Below are positions 34,338-43,179 of a stretch of 45,218 nucleotides of DNA, piece after piece (within the stretch, counting starts at the first letter, position 1; every line of letters starts with the position of its first letter). The position numbers were made by a program, and so were the translations under genes. This DNA comes from Bacteroidaceae bacterium. GTDB taxonomy: Bacteria > Bacteroidota > Bacteroidia > Bacteroidales > Bacteroidaceae. The notes under the pieces are model-generated. The model saw only the letters and a list, made by a program, of their open reading frames with translations. It did no database searches and was not told the DNA's origin. Location: the NCBI GenBank assembly GCA_017617805.1, contig JAFZVN010000026.1, positions 1-45,218 on the forward strand. The letters run 5' to 3'.

Positions 34338-34598
34338 ATGAAAACAATCATCAACGCAAAAATATGGGCATTAGCAGCAATGACTACCATGTCATTCCTG
34401 TCATGCGACACTCCTCAAACGATCTCATGGAGCTACTACCATTGTGCTGAAGACGCGATGAACGCTGGTGATCCTCAAAAGGCAAAGGATTATCTGAAAG
34501 GCGTGAAAAAGGATGTTGACAGTGTACTCACTTTCAAGGCAGACTCTCTGATGAAAGTTATTGAGGATGCACTCTCAGAGCAATCAGACAGCATTTAA
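34338..34598 (+). CDS. Small lipoprotein at the head of the efflux operon
   Basis: An 86-residue protein with a lipoprotein signal ending MSFLSC (Cys 23). The mature part is a short helical, charged segment with PQKAKDYLKGVKKDVDSVL and an acidic end (SEQSDSI). I do not recognise the family. It starts at ATG 34338 after the A/T run ATAATAATAAT; an upstream in-frame extension in the ORF overlaps the inverted-repeat element and is unlikely. It ends 3 bases before the ABC ATPase gene, so it is co-transcribed with the MacAB-like pump. A role as an envelope accessory is a guess. Confidence 0.65.
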   Translation: MKTIINAKIWALAAMTTMSFLSCDTPQTISWSYYHCAEDAMNAGDPQKAKDYLKGVKKDVDSVLTFKADSLMKVIEDALSEQSDSI

Positions 34599-34601
34599 GT
34601 T

Positions 34602-35267
34602 ATGATGATCCAACTAAAAGGTATCCACAAGACGTACAAGGGCGCACAACCCTTGCACGTCTTGAAGGGTATTGACCTCAACATCGAAGAAGGCGAGTTT
34701 GTGGCCATCATGGGTGCATCAGGTTCGGGCAAATCCACTTTGCTCAACATCCTTGGCATCCTCGATGACTATGACGAGGGGGAATACACGCTCAATGGCA
34801 CCCTCATCAAGAACCTCAGCGAGACCAAGGCTGCAGGTTATCGCAACCGCATGATTGGGTTCGTGTTCCAGTCGTTCAACCTCATCACCTATAAGGATGC
34901 GTTGGAGAACGTCGCCCTACCCCTCTTCTATCAGGGAGTGAGCCGCAAAAAGCGCAATGCTTTGGCGATGGAATATCTCGACAAGGTGGGACTGCGTGAT
35001 TGGGCACACCATCTGCCCAGCGAAATGTCAGGCGGTCAGAAGCAGCGTGTGGCCATCGCAAGGGCACTCATCACCAAGCCTCAAATCATTCTGGCTGATG
35101 AACCCACAGGAGCCCTCGACAGCAAGACCACCATCGAGGTGATGGAACTGCTCAAGGAACTCAATGCCCAAGGACTCACCATCATTGTCGTGACCCACGA
35201 GCAGGATGTGGCAGCACAAACCAAAAGAACCATCCATATTGTTGATGGACAAATTGTTTCGAGTTGA
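34602..35267 (+). CDS. ABC transporter ATP-binding protein (MacB/LolD type)
   Basis: A 221-residue ATPase with Walker A GASGSGKST (about residue 40), Q-loop FQSFNLI, signature MSGGQKQR and Walker B ILADEPTGALD. The ADEPTGALDS sequence is typical of the MacB/LolD/FtsE branch, which powers mechanotransmission rather than direct transport across the inner membrane. Two FtsX-type permeases, an adaptor and a TolC-like channel follow, so it should energise a three-part export or efflux pump. The second codon is also ATG (34605). A TTGACAA tandem repeat follows its stop. Confidence 0.93.
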   Translation: MMIQLKGIHKTYKGAQPLHVLKGIDLNIEEGEFVAIMGASGSGKSTLLNILGILDDYDEGEYTLNGTLIKNLSETKAAGYRNRMIGFVFQSFNLITYKDALENVALPLFYQGVSRKKRNALAMEYLDKVGLRDWAHHLPSEMSGGQKQRVAIARALITKPQIILADEPTGALDSKTTIEVMELLKELNAQGLTIIVVTHEQDVAAQTKRTIHIVDGQIVSS

Positions 35268-35324
35268 CAATTGACAGTTGACAATTGACAGTTAGGGTTA
35301 AGGTTATCGTTAAGGTTTAGGGTT

Positions 35325-36581
35325 ATGTTTGACACGTTTCGTGAAATAATCGGGTCGTTGAGCCGCAACAAGCTGCGTTCGCTCGCTACAGGATTTGCTG
35401 TGGCTTGTGGACTCTTTCTGATTATCATCCTGCAGGGCACCAGCAACGGCATCATCCACACCTTCGAAAAGGCCAGCGAAGGCTTCTCATTCGATGTCAT
35501 CCACGCCTTCCCTGGCTTCACGACTCTCCCCTACAACGGCATCAAAGAAGGAAGGCGCATCAAATTGGAGGACAATGACAGCGAGGTGACCATGAAAAGC
35601 TTCCCCAACGAACTCAGTGCCGCCATCCCACAAATCAGCCATTCAGCCACCTCTGCCTCCTTTGGCAAGAACTATCTGAGCAATGTGACTCTGGAAGGTG
35701 CACAACCCACCACACAAGAGCTGGATGCCGTCCAACTGTTGGAAGGACGTTTCATCAACAAGATAGACCTCAACGAACAACGTAAAGTCATTGTCATCAG
35801 CGACAGGAACCGTAATGACCTCTTCAAACATGGTGAGAACGCCATCAACCAGAAGGTACGCATCGACGGCATCTCTTTCACTGTGGTAGGCATCTACAAA
35901 GATGACGGCATGATGAGCAGCAACGACTTCTACGCTCCTTTCACGACCCTCAAAACCATCTATGGCAAAGGTTATGACATCGACCAGCTGCAACTGAAAG
36001 CCAAGGATCTCGACACAGAAGAGAAGAACGAGGTGTTCGAGACCGCTTTCCGAAAGGTGATGGGCAACAAGCACGAGTTTGACCCCGATGACAGGTCTGC
36101 GCTCTGGATTTGGAACTCAGCCAGCGAGAACGCCGACATGACCAAAGCCAAAACCATCCTACACACGTCCTTCTGGATTCTCGGCCTGCTCACGCTGCTC
36201 AGCGGCATTGTGGGCGTGAGCAATATCATGCTCATCTCCGTGAAGGAACGAACCCACGAATTTGGCATCCGCAAGGCCATCGGTGCCAAACCCATTGACA
36301 TCATCAGCATGGTGGTGCTTGAAAGCATTGTCATCACCACCATCTTCGGCTATATCGGCATGCTGTTAGGAGTCATCTTCTGCGAATACATGGATGCCTA
36401 CTATGGGAATCAGACGATGGACATAGGTGTGTTCCAGTCTTCCATCTTCGTTGACCCCACCGTTGACATCGGCACTTGCCTACAAGCCACTTTAGTCATG
36501 ATTATCGCTGGAGCTTTGGCAGGCTTCTTCCCAGCCAGCAAGGCAGCCAACGTGAAACCCATTGAAGCATTGAGAGGATGA
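35325..36581 (+). CDS. MacB-like ABC permease, first copy
   Basis: A 418-residue permease with the MacB_PCD/FtsX plan: a membrane helix at about residues 22-40 (LATGFAVACGLFLIII), a large periplasmic domain (about 45-285) and three C-terminal helices (about 286-410). GIVGVSNIMLISVKERTHEFGIRKAIGAKP is the diagnostic region (key residues GVSNIM, KERT.E.GIRKA.GA). It pairs with the ATPase encoded upstream. Its last bases overlap the next permease gene by 4 (ATGA), so the two are translated together and probably act as a heterodimer. Confidence 0.92.
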   Translation: MFDTFREIIGSLSRNKLRSLATGFAVACGLFLIIILQGTSNGIIHTFEKASEGFSFDVIHAFPGFTTLPYNGIKEGRRIKLEDNDSEVTMKSFPNELSAAIPQISHSATSASFGKNYLSNVTLEGAQPTTQELDAVQLLEGRFINKIDLNEQRKVIVISDRNRNDLFKHGENAINQKVRIDGISFTVVGIYKDDGMMSSNDFYAPFTTLKTIYGKGYDIDQLQLKAKDLDTEEKNEVFETAFRKVMGNKHEFDPDDRSALWIWNSASENADMTKAKTILHTSFWILGLLTLLSGIVGVSNIMLISVKERTHEFGIRKAIGAKPIDIISMVVLESIVITTIFGYIGMLLGVIFCEYMDAYYGNQTMDIGVFQSSIFVDPTVDIGTCLQATLVMIIAGALAGFFPASKAANVKPIEALRG

Positions 36582-37828
36582 GAATACGATTTGACAGCGA
36601 CCAATGGGAGGAGATATTCAGTTCTCTTGCCCGTAACAAGACCCGCACGTTCCTCACAGCGTTCGGCATCTTCTGGGGTGTGTTCATGCTCCTGCTGCTG
36701 ATGGGTGGTGGACGAGGACTGGAATCGACCCTTGCCAACAACTTTGCAGGCTTCGCCAACAACTCGGGGTTCATGATGGCAGCACCTACCAGCGAGGCAT
36801 ACAAGGGCTTCAAGAAGGGACGTGTGTGGTCGATAGAGATTCGTGATGTACAGCTGATTCGTTCTTCTGTGCCCGAACTGGAGATTGTCTCTCCCACCAT
36901 CTCGAACTGGCGAGGCACAGCCACTTACGGCACCAACAAATCGACTGTGTCAGTAAAGGGAGAATTCCCTGATGTGGATAAGATTGATGACCCCAAGATT
37001 CGAGCTGGACGTGGATTGAACGATGTGGATGTGAGCAAGAGCCGCAAGGTCTGTACCATCGGCACCCGCATTGTGGAAGAGCTCTTCACCTCCGACGAGG
37101 AAGCGCTGGGTAAGTACATCATCATCGACGGCATCCACTATCAGGTGGTGGGCATCAGCAACAAAGGCGAAGGTGGTGTGAACATCGGCGGCAATGCCTC
37201 CTCCACCGTTCATATCCCCTACACCACCATGCAGCATGCCTACAACAGAGGCAACAAGGTTGATATCCTCTGTCTGACCGCTCGCGAAGGCTACAAGATG
37301 TCGGACATCCAGAAGAAAGTGGAGGCTGTGGTGAAACGCATCCACACCATCCATCCAGACGACACACAGGCCGTGATGATGGTGAATGCAGAAGCCATAT
37401 TCTCGATGATTGACACCCTCTTCCAGGGAGTCAGCATCCTCGTGTGGATGATTGGCTTGGGCACCCTCTTCTCTGGTGCCATTGGCGTGAGCAACATCAT
37501 GGTGGTGACTGTCAAGGAACGTACCACAGAAATCGGCATCCGACGCGCCATCGGAGCCAAACCCATCGACATCCTGACGATGATCATGAGCGAAAGCATT
37601 GTGCTGACCCTTGTGGCAGGCATGAGCGGCATGACTTTCTCTGTGCTGGTCTTGCAGTTGGTGGAGAATGCCCTCAAGGATGAAACCACAGGAGCCACCT
37701 TCCAAATCTCCTTTGCCATTGCCATCGGAGCCGCCACCTTGCTGGCACTCTTAGGCGTGTTGGCAGGATTGGCACCCACCTTCCGTGCGATGGCCATCAA
37801 GCCTGTGGATGCGATTAGAGACGAATAA
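36578..37828 (+). CDS. MacB-like ABC permease, second copy
   Basis: A 416-residue FtsX/MacB_PCD permease, similar in layout to the preceding one but clearly diverged. It starts MRIRFDSDQWEEIFSSLARNKTRT; the first membrane helix (FLTAFGIFWGVFMLLLLMGG) is followed by a periplasmic domain and three C-terminal helices. The diagnostic region is IGVSNIMVVTVKERTTEIGIRRAIGA. Two non-identical permeases with one ATPase are usual for Bacteroidetes MacB-like pumps. It precedes the adaptor gene by 13 bases. Confidence 0.92.
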   Translation: MRIRFDSDQWEEIFSSLARNKTRTFLTAFGIFWGVFMLLLLMGGGRGLESTLANNFAGFANNSGFMMAAPTSEAYKGFKKGRVWSIEIRDVQLIRSSVPELEIVSPTISNWRGTATYGTNKSTVSVKGEFPDVDKIDDPKIRAGRGLNDVDVSKSRKVCTIGTRIVEELFTSDEEALGKYIIIDGIHYQVVGISNKGEGGVNIGGNASSTVHIPYTTMQHAYNRGNKVDILCLTAREGYKMSDIQKKVEAVVKRIHTIHPDDTQAVMMVNAEAIFSMIDTLFQGVSILVWMIGLGTLFSGAIGVSNIMVVTVKERTTEIGIRRAIGAKPIDILTMIMSESIVLTLVAGMSGMTFSVLVLQLVENALKDETTGATFQISFAIAIGAATLLALLGVLAGLAPTFRAMAIKPVDAIRDE

Positions 37829-37841
37829 AATAAAATAATTT

Positions 37842-38954
37842 ATGAAAAAGTTTTTCAGATGGGCAGGTATCGCCCTCATTGCAGCAGTGTTCATCGGCAC
37901 CTTCGTGTTCCTCTATCAGAAGTCTGTGCCCAAAGTGACCACCTACGAAATCAACACGGCTCAACTTCTTGACCTGGAGAAAACCACCATTATCACAGGC
38001 AAGATTGAGCCTCGTGACGAAGTGAACATCAAGCCTCAAATCTCTGGCATCATCACAGCCCTCTACAAAGAAGCGGGCGATGTGGTGAAGAAGGATGAGG
38101 TGATAGCCAAAGTGAAGGTCATTCCTGACATGTCGAGCCTCAGTAGTGCCGAGAACCGTGTCAAGCTGGCGGAGATTTCGCTCAAGCAGGCTCAGACGGA
38201 CTTTGACCGCATGAAGAATCTCTACAACGACAAAGTGGTGAGTGCCGAGGATTATGAGAAATCGGAAGTGGCGCTGAAGAATGCCAAGATGGAGATGAAC
38301 AATGCCAAGGATGCTCTCAACATCGTCAGAGACGGTATCTCGCTCAACAATGCCCAGATGAGCACCACCCTCATCCGTTCCACCATCGATGGCATCGTGC
38401 TCGATGTGCCTGTCAAGATTGGTAATTCCGTCATCCTCAGCAACTCCTTCAACGATGGTACCACGATTGCCACTGTCGCCAACATGCAAGACCTCATTTT
38501 CAGAGGCAAGATTGACGAGACGGAGGTAGGCAAAGTGGCCACAGGAATGCCTGTCGATATCACAGTGGGAGCCATCCAAGACCTGACGCTCAATGCCACC
38601 CTCGAATACATTGCCCCCAAGGCTGTGGAAGAGAACGGCGCCAACCTCTTCGAAATCAAGGCTGCCATCCAATTGCCTTCTGACGTGAAGATTCGTGCAG
38701 GCTACAGCGCCAACGCTGAGATTGTGCTCGAACGTGCCTCGAAGACCATTTGCGTGCCTGAGGCATCGCTGGAGTTTGTGGGCGATTCCACCTTTGTCTA
38801 TGTGCTCACTGACACCACCTCTTCTGTCCAGAAGTTCGAACGCCGTGCTGTCACCACAGGCATCAGCGATGGCATCAATATCGAAATCAAGCAAGGACTG
38901 AAAGTGGGCAATAAGGTGAGAGGGATTGAGAGAATTGAAGAATTGAAGAATTAA
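37842..38954 (+). CDS. HlyD/MacA-type periplasmic adaptor protein
   Basis: A 370-residue membrane-fusion protein with an N-terminal anchor (about residues 6-26), a split lipoyl-like domain (GKIEPRDEVNIKPQISGIIT and STIDGIVLDVPVKIGNSVIL, the key Gly/Pro pattern), an alpha-helical hairpin between them (about 95-170) and a C-terminal beta barrel. It should connect the permeases with the TolC-like channel. The C-terminal residues RGIERIEELKN are encoded by the start of an ATTGAAG repeat tract that runs on into the intergenic space, so the end of the protein seems repeat-derived. Confidence 0.92.
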   Translation: MKKFFRWAGIALIAAVFIGTFVFLYQKSVPKVTTYEINTAQLLDLEKTTIITGKIEPRDEVNIKPQISGIITALYKEAGDVVKKDEVIAKVKVIPDMSSLSSAENRVKLAEISLKQAQTDFDRMKNLYNDKVVSAEDYEKSEVALKNAKMEMNNAKDALNIVRDGISLNNAQMSTTLIRSTIDGIVLDVPVKIGNSVILSNSFNDGTTIATVANMQDLIFRGKIDETEVGKVATGMPVDITVGAIQDLTLNATLEYIAPKAVEENGANLFEIKAAIQLPSDVKIRAGYSANAEIVLERASKTICVPEASLEFVGDSTFVYVLTDTTSSVQKFERRAVTTGISDGINIEIKQGLKVGNKVRGIERIEELKN

Positions 38955-38997
38955 AAAATTGAAGAATTGAAGATTCGAAAAAATAAAAAATTGAAGT
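38927..38997 (+). repeat. ATTGAAG tandem tract before tolC
   Basis: At least seven near-copies of ATTGAAG/ATTGAAA (8-9 bp spacing) run from the end of the adaptor gene to four bases before the tolC start. Inverse copies (CTTCAAT, CTTCAAC) occur inside tolC at 39069-39101. Confidence 0.75.
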
Positions 38998-39001
38998 TGC
39001 A

Positions 39002-40351
39002 ATGAAACAGATATTTCTCTCCATCATTTGTGCATTCTTTGTCTCTTTGGCTTACGCGCAAGAAGAAAACTTCAATGCTTCAACCCTTCCATCCTTCAAT
39101 GCTCCCTGGAACCTGCGCCAATGCATCGACTACGCAATCGAGCACAATATCAACATCAAGTTGCAGGAGAACAATGTGAAGAATCAGGAGGTGTCGCTCA
39201 GCACAGCCAAGAACAGCCGTCTGCCCAACTTGCAGGCCTCCGCAGGCGAGAGCTTTGGATTCGGACGTGGTCTGACCATCGACAACACCTACGCCAATCG
39301 CAACACCCAAAGCACCTCGTTCAATCTGGGTTCTGATGTGCCGCTTTATACAGGTGGCCAGATCACCAATCAGATCAAGCAGAACAAACTCAACTTGCAA
39401 GCTGCCATTGCCGAACTCAATCGTGCCAAAGAGAATGTGAGCATTCAGGTGGCATCGGCCTATCTGGAAGCCATCTACCAAAAAGACCTCGTGGCAGTGG
39501 CGGAGAATCAGTTGGCATTGAGCCGCAATCAGGCACATCGCGTTGAGCTGCTTTTCAAAAACGGCAAAGTGGCTGAGACGGATTTGGCAGAAGCACAATC
39601 ACACGTGGCTGCTGACGAGCTCTCCCTGACGCAGCAGAAGAACGCTGCCATGTTGGCCTTGCTCGACCTCTCCCAACTGCTCGAACTGCCTACCCCTGAG
39701 CACTTCGACATCCAACAACCCATCACAGAGGAGCCAGCAGCTGTGGTGCTTTCAGCGCCTGATGCCATCTATGCGGAAGCGCTGAACATCAAGCCCCAAA
39801 TTCAGGCAGGCAAACTGAATGTGCAGAGTGCTGAACGAGGTGTCCGCATCGCTCAGGCTGGACACTACCCTTCCCTCCACTTCTCAGCAGGCATGGGCAG
39901 CAACTACTACAAGACATCGGGCTTCGAGGCAGCATCCTTTGGCAAACAGATGGAGGACAACTTCAGCCAATCCTTGGGATTCTCCCTCTCCATTCCCATC
40001 TTCAGCCGCTACGCCACTCGCAATGCCGTACGTCAAGCACGCTTGCAGGTAGCCGCCCAACAGCTTCAGCTCGAAGACACCCAGAAGGCGCTCTACAAAG
40101 AAATCCAGCAGGCCTACTACAATGCCATTGCTGCCCAAAAGCAATGCGTCAGCAGCGATGCAGCCCTCGCCGCCTCCCAAACGTCTTTCAACCTGATGCA
40201 GAAGAAGTACGAGAATGGCAAAGCCACCACGACCGAATATCAGGAGTCCAAGACTGCCCTTCAGAAAGCTGAATCCACAGCCCTCCAATCTCGCTACACT
40301 TTCCTCTTCCGTCAGAAAATCCTCGAGTTTTATCGAGGAACGGCTTTGTAA
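39002..40351 (+). CDS. TolC-like outer-membrane efflux protein
   Basis: A 449-residue outer-membrane channel protein with signal peptide MKQIFLSIICAFFVSLAYAQ and two OEP repeats (about 35-235 and 250-445), each of long helices and short strands. The first starts WNLRQCIDYAIEHNINIKL, the usual Bacteroidetes form. It completes the MacAB-TolC-like pump. Just after the signal peptide, residues about 23-35 (NFNASTLPSFNAP) are encoded by CTTCAAT-type repeats, the inverse of the tract before the gene; relatives normally go from the signal peptide almost directly to the first helix. The stop codon overlaps the start of a large inverted repeat. Confidence 0.92.
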   Translation: MKQIFLSIICAFFVSLAYAQEENFNASTLPSFNAPWNLRQCIDYAIEHNINIKLQENNVKNQEVSLSTAKNSRLPNLQASAGESFGFGRGLTIDNTYANRNTQSTSFNLGSDVPLYTGGQITNQIKQNKLNLQAAIAELNRAKENVSIQVASAYLEAIYQKDLVAVAENQLALSRNQAHRVELLFKNGKVAETDLAEAQSHVAADELSLTQQKNAAMLALLDLSQLLELPTPEHFDIQQPITEEPAAVVLSAPDAIYAEALNIKPQIQAGKLNVQSAERGVRIAQAGHYPSLHFSAGMGSNYYKTSGFEAASFGKQMEDNFSQSLGFSLSIPIFSRYATRNAVRQARLQVAAQQLQLEDTQKALYKEIQQAYYNAIAAQKQCVSSDAALAASQTSFNLMQKKYENGKATTTEYQESKTALQKAESTALQSRYTFLFRQKILEFYRGTAL

Positions 40352-40448
40352 AGTGAAAAGTGAAAAATGAAAAGTGAAAAATCTATTTTACTTGCCATCT
40401 GGATAGAGTAACTTAGATTTTTCACTTTTCACTTTTCATTTTTCACTT
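40351..40448. repeat. GTGAAAA inverted repeat between tolC and thyA
   Basis: Arms 40351-40385 and 40414-40448 are inverse over 35 bases with two mismatches, and each is built from GTGAAAA/TGAAAAA units. The loop is 28 bases. The 3' arm is T-rich, so the structure can stop the efflux transcript; it ends 8 bases before the thyA -7 box. Confidence 0.8.
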
Positions 40449-40456
40449 AAATTGTT

Positions 40457-40464
40457 TATCTTTG
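40457..40464 (+). promoter_or_regulatory. Promoter -7 box of thyA
   Basis: TATCTTTG matches TAnnTTTG exactly, 24 bases before the thyA start. Confidence 0.75.
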
Positions 40465-40488
40465 CAACGAGAATCAATTCCATAACCT

Positions 40489-41283
40489 ATGAAACAATAT
40501 CTTGATTTGCTCGACCGCATCCTGAAGGAGGGTGTGCAGAAGGGCGACCGGACAGGCACAGGCACCATCTCTGTGTTTGGCAATCAAATGCGGTTCAACT
40601 TGCAGGAAGGCTTCCCATTGCTCACCACCAAGAAGCTGCACCTGAAGTCGATTATCTATGAGCTGCTGTGGTTCTTGCAGGGCAACACCAACGCGAAGTG
40701 GCTGCAAGAACGTGGTGTGCGCATCTGGAACGAGTGGGCTGACGAGGATGGCAATCTCGGCCACATCTATGGCTATCAGTGGCGCAGTTGGCCTGACTAC
40801 AATGGTGGGCACATCGACCAGATCACAGAGGTGATTGACCAGATCAAGAACAATCCGAACTCACGTCGTCTGATTGTGTCGGCTTGGAACGTGGCTGACA
40901 TCGGCAATATGAATCTGCCTCCTTGCCACATCCTCTTCCAGTTCTATGTGGCAGATGGCAAACTGAGTTGCCAGCTCTACCAGCGCAGTGCGGACACCTT
41001 CCTTGGCGTACCCTTCAACATCGCTTCCTATGCCCTGTTGACCATGATGGTGGCACAAGTATGCGACCTGCAATTAGGCGATTTTGTCTATACAACTGGC
41101 GACACCCACCTCTACCTCGACCATATCGAGCAGGCGAAGTTGCAGCTCACCCGTGAGCCTCGTCACCTGCCCAAGATGAAGATCAACCCCAACGTGAAGA
41201 GCATCTTCGACTTCCAATACGAGGACTTCGAACTGACAGACTATGATCCACACCCCCACATCAAAGCCACAGTATCAGTATAA
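40489..41283 (+). CDS. thyA: Thymidylate synthase
   Basis: A 264-residue enzyme, the same length as E. coli ThyA. It methylates dUMP to dTMP with methylene-tetrahydrofolate and releases dihydrofolate. The nucleophile is C146 in [10 protein letters not shown]; the dUMP-binding [16 protein letters not shown] and the N-terminal [13 protein letters not shown] are standard. The C terminus ([10 protein letters not shown]) is close to the usual PAP[IV]-type end. It is followed after 111 bases by folA, which recycles the dihydrofolate; an AATTCATGG inverted repeat lies between them. Confidence 0.97.
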   Translation: MKQYLDLLDRILKEGVQKGDRTGTGTISVFGNQMRFNLQEGFPLLTTKKLHLKSIIYELLWFLQGNTNAKWLQERGVRIWNEWADEDGNLGHIYGYQWRSWPDYNGGHIDQITEVIDQIKNNPNSRRLIVSAWNVADIGNMNLPPCHILFQFYVADGKLSCQLYQRSADTFLGVPFNIASYALLTMMVAQVCDLQLGDFVYTTGDTHLYLDHIEQAKLQLTREPRHLPKMKINPNVKSIFDFQYEDFELTDYDPHPHIKATVSV

Positions 41284-41295
41284 AAATTCATGAAT

Positions 41296-41376
41296 AATTC
41301 ATGGGCAATTCATGGCAATTCGTGTTTATCTTGAACATATAATTATCGTAAATTATCCATGAATTACCCATAAATT
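41296..41376. repeat. AATTCATGG inverted repeat between thyA and folA
   Basis: A 20-base arm at 41296-41315 (two copies of AATTCATGG separated by GC) is inverted at 41357-41376 with two mismatches; the loop is 41 bases. It fills most of the thyA-folA gap. Confidence 0.7.
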
Positions 41377-41394
41377 ATATTCCTGTAAAATAAT

Positions 41395-41889
41395 ATGATT
41401 TCCATTATAGTTGCTATAGCTGAGAACAGAGCCATCGGCTTTGAAAACAAACTGATCTATTGGTTGCCCAACGACCTGAAACGCTTCAAGTCCATCACCA
41501 CGGGCAACACCATCATCATGGGCAGACGCACCTTCGAGAGTCTTCCCAAGGGTGCCCTACCCAACCGTCGCAACATCGTGCTCTCACGCAAAGGCAATCC
41601 AGAGGACTACCCTGGAGCCGACCTCTTCCCCTCCCTCAAGAAAGCCCTTGCTTTCTGCGAAGGCGATGTCTATATCATTGGTGGCGCATCCGTCTATAAG
41701 GAAGCGCTTCCCCTTGCCGATCGCCTCTGCCTCACCTACATCTACGACACCCCCGAAAAAGCAGACACCTTTTTCCCAGAAATCAACTGGGACGAATGGA
41801 CTGAGACCTTCCGCGAGGAACACGAGGTGGATGAGAAGCATGCTTATCGCTATGCCTTCATCAATCTGGAACGAAAACCCAAGAAATGA
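41395..41889 (+). CDS. folA: Dihydrofolate reductase
   Basis: A 164-residue DHFR that reduces dihydrofolate to tetrahydrofolate with NADPH. It starts MISIIVAIAENRAIGFENK; the catalytic acid is D27 in WLPNDLKRFK. NTIIMGRRTFESLP and YIIGGASVYKEAL are the NADPH-binding and conserved segments. LIYWLPND replaces the more common LLWHLPAD, a small change next to the active site. Co-transcription with thyA is likely, since there is no obvious promoter in the repeat-filled gap. Confidence 0.96.
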   Translation: MISIIVAIAENRAIGFENKLIYWLPNDLKRFKSITTGNTIIMGRRTFESLPKGALPNRRNIVLSRKGNPEDYPGADLFPSLKKALAFCEGDVYIIGGASVYKEALPLADRLCLTYIYDTPEKADTFFPEINWDEWTETFREEHEVDEKHAYRYAFINLERKPKK

Positions 41890-41920
41890 CTAAAACGAGT
41901 GTGTTTAAACGATAAAGAAC

Positions 41921-43036
41921 ATGCAATACATCCGTTTTTATAAAGACCGTCTGCCATTTAAGCCCAAGTCAAATGTGGTGATCTATTTTGACGTGGTGAG
42001 CATCAATAGAAAACATAGACCATCCTTAGTCATCGATGAGGATGAGGTTTATGACGTGATTAAGGAAATGTTTCAACGTGGAGGACTGGAGTTGTGCTTC
42101 CTGCCGAGAATTGCTGATCGCATGGAGTTGGATAAAATCTATCGCTACTTCAATCCTCAGGCAGGCGAAAAGGATTACTTGCCCTATTACAATCTCTATC
42201 ATGACCAAGATTTGCTGGATGACATGGTGGAAGGTTACGATGAAAGGCTCCTTGAACCAGGGCTTATTCAATATATGGGCGAAGGATTCGACAAGGAGAA
42301 CACCTATACGTTTTCTTATACACCATTCCCATCGGACTTCGAACTCAACCCTTACGATATGATTGGACGGTATGTGGAGCAGCATGGCGCCCATGATGCT
42401 TTCTTTGAAAGAGAGGAAAGAGAAGGTTTCTTCGGGCGTTTATTCTACAGAAACAGAGAATCATCGGCACCCGCTCGTATCTGCGAAGAAGCTTGTGTAC
42501 AAACCTCACGATCCGTATCCGCTGATGAAGATGATGTGGAGATGGTGATGAGTGAGGTGCAGATGCTCGTGGAGCGTCTTCGTCGTAGTGGTGTGGGTGA
42601 AATCGCCCTCCAGCGACTGTTCCAACCCACACAGGAACTGAGCCGCATTCATGTTCGCTACGGACGCATCTTCCTGCCCGACTATCATAATCTGGAGATT
42701 AAGATGCCACCCTTGTCGAAGGCAATATATATGCTTTACCTGCGTCATCCAGAGGGAATCAAGTTTTCCTATCTGCCCGACTATCGTGAAGAGCTGCTGC
42801 GCATGTATGAACTGATTTCTGGACGTGAAAGCCGTGAGGAAATCCGACGAAGCATTGACGATGTGACAGACCCTACCCGCAACTCCATCAACGAAAAATG
42901 CTCCCGAATCAAACAGGCTTTCTTGCGAGAATTTGATGACAGCATTGCCCAGAACTACTACATAACGGGTGAGCGAGGGGAAGCCAAGAAGATTCTCTTA
43001 CCACAAGAAAAGATTATTTGGGAAATGCCTAACTAA
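41921..43036 (+). CDS. Conserved hypothetical protein with winged-helix-like C-terminal domain
   Basis: A 371-residue cytoplasmic protein (no signal peptide or membrane segment). I do not recognise a named family. The N-terminal half (1-190) is acidic and aromatic-rich (YFNPQAGEKDYLPYYNLYHD). Residues about 200-220 form a helix (MVMSEVQMLVERLRRSG). The last 130 residues (from about 238, RIHVRYGRIFLPDYHNLEIKM) look like a domain seen in other Bacteroidetes hypotheticals: LSKAIYMLYLRHPEGI, then DVTDPTRNSINEKCSRIKQAF, which has the spacing of an OmpR-type winged helix. DNA binding is inference. It begins 31 bases after folA and ends at a strong hairpin. DUF6717 and VWA genes follow on the same strand. 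Confidence 0.6.
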   Translation: MQYIRFYKDRLPFKPKSNVVIYFDVVSINRKHRPSLVIDEDEVYDVIKEMFQRGGLELCFLPRIADRMELDKIYRYFNPQAGEKDYLPYYNLYHDQDLLDDMVEGYDERLLEPGLIQYMGEGFDKENTYTFSYTPFPSDFELNPYDMIGRYVEQHGAHDAFFEREEREGFFGRLFYRNRESSAPARICEEACVQTSRSVSADEDDVEMVMSEVQMLVERLRRSGVGEIALQRLFQPTQELSRIHVRYGRIFLPDYHNLEIKMPPLSKAIYMLYLRHPEGIKFSYLPDYREELLRMYELISGRESREEIRRSIDDVTDPTRNSINEKCSRIKQAFLREFDDSIAQNYYITGERGEAKKILLPQEKIIWEMPN

Positions 43037-43063
43037 CACACTCATTTTCAATCATAAAGCAGT

Positions 43064-43107
43064 ATCCCTGCAAGGCTTGCGATGTTTGCAAGGCTTGCAG
43101 GGATTTG
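43064..43107 (+). terminator. Hairpin of GCAAGGCTTGC repeats
   Basis: 17-base arms 43064-43080 and 43088-43104 (ATCCCTGCAAGGCTTGC and its inverse, one mismatch) enclose a 7-base loop. There is only a short T run after it. Its last base abuts the -33 TTTG of the next promoter. Confidence 0.65.
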
Positions 43108-43136
43108 CATGTTCCCTTATATATAGAGTAACTTTG
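43104..43136 (+). promoter_or_regulatory. Promoter of the DUF6717 gene
   Basis: TTTG (43104-43107) and TAACTTTG (43129-43136) are 21 bases apart, a complete match. The leader to ATG 43180 is about 38 bases. Confidence 0.75.
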
Positions 43137-43179
43137 CATCGACAAAGGAATTGTCAAACCCTCAAAAATCATTTAAATT

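Noticed and set aside
40351-40448. CRISPR or phage attachment site
   Set aside because: Repeat units are 7-8 bp without spacers, and there is no cas or integrase gene.
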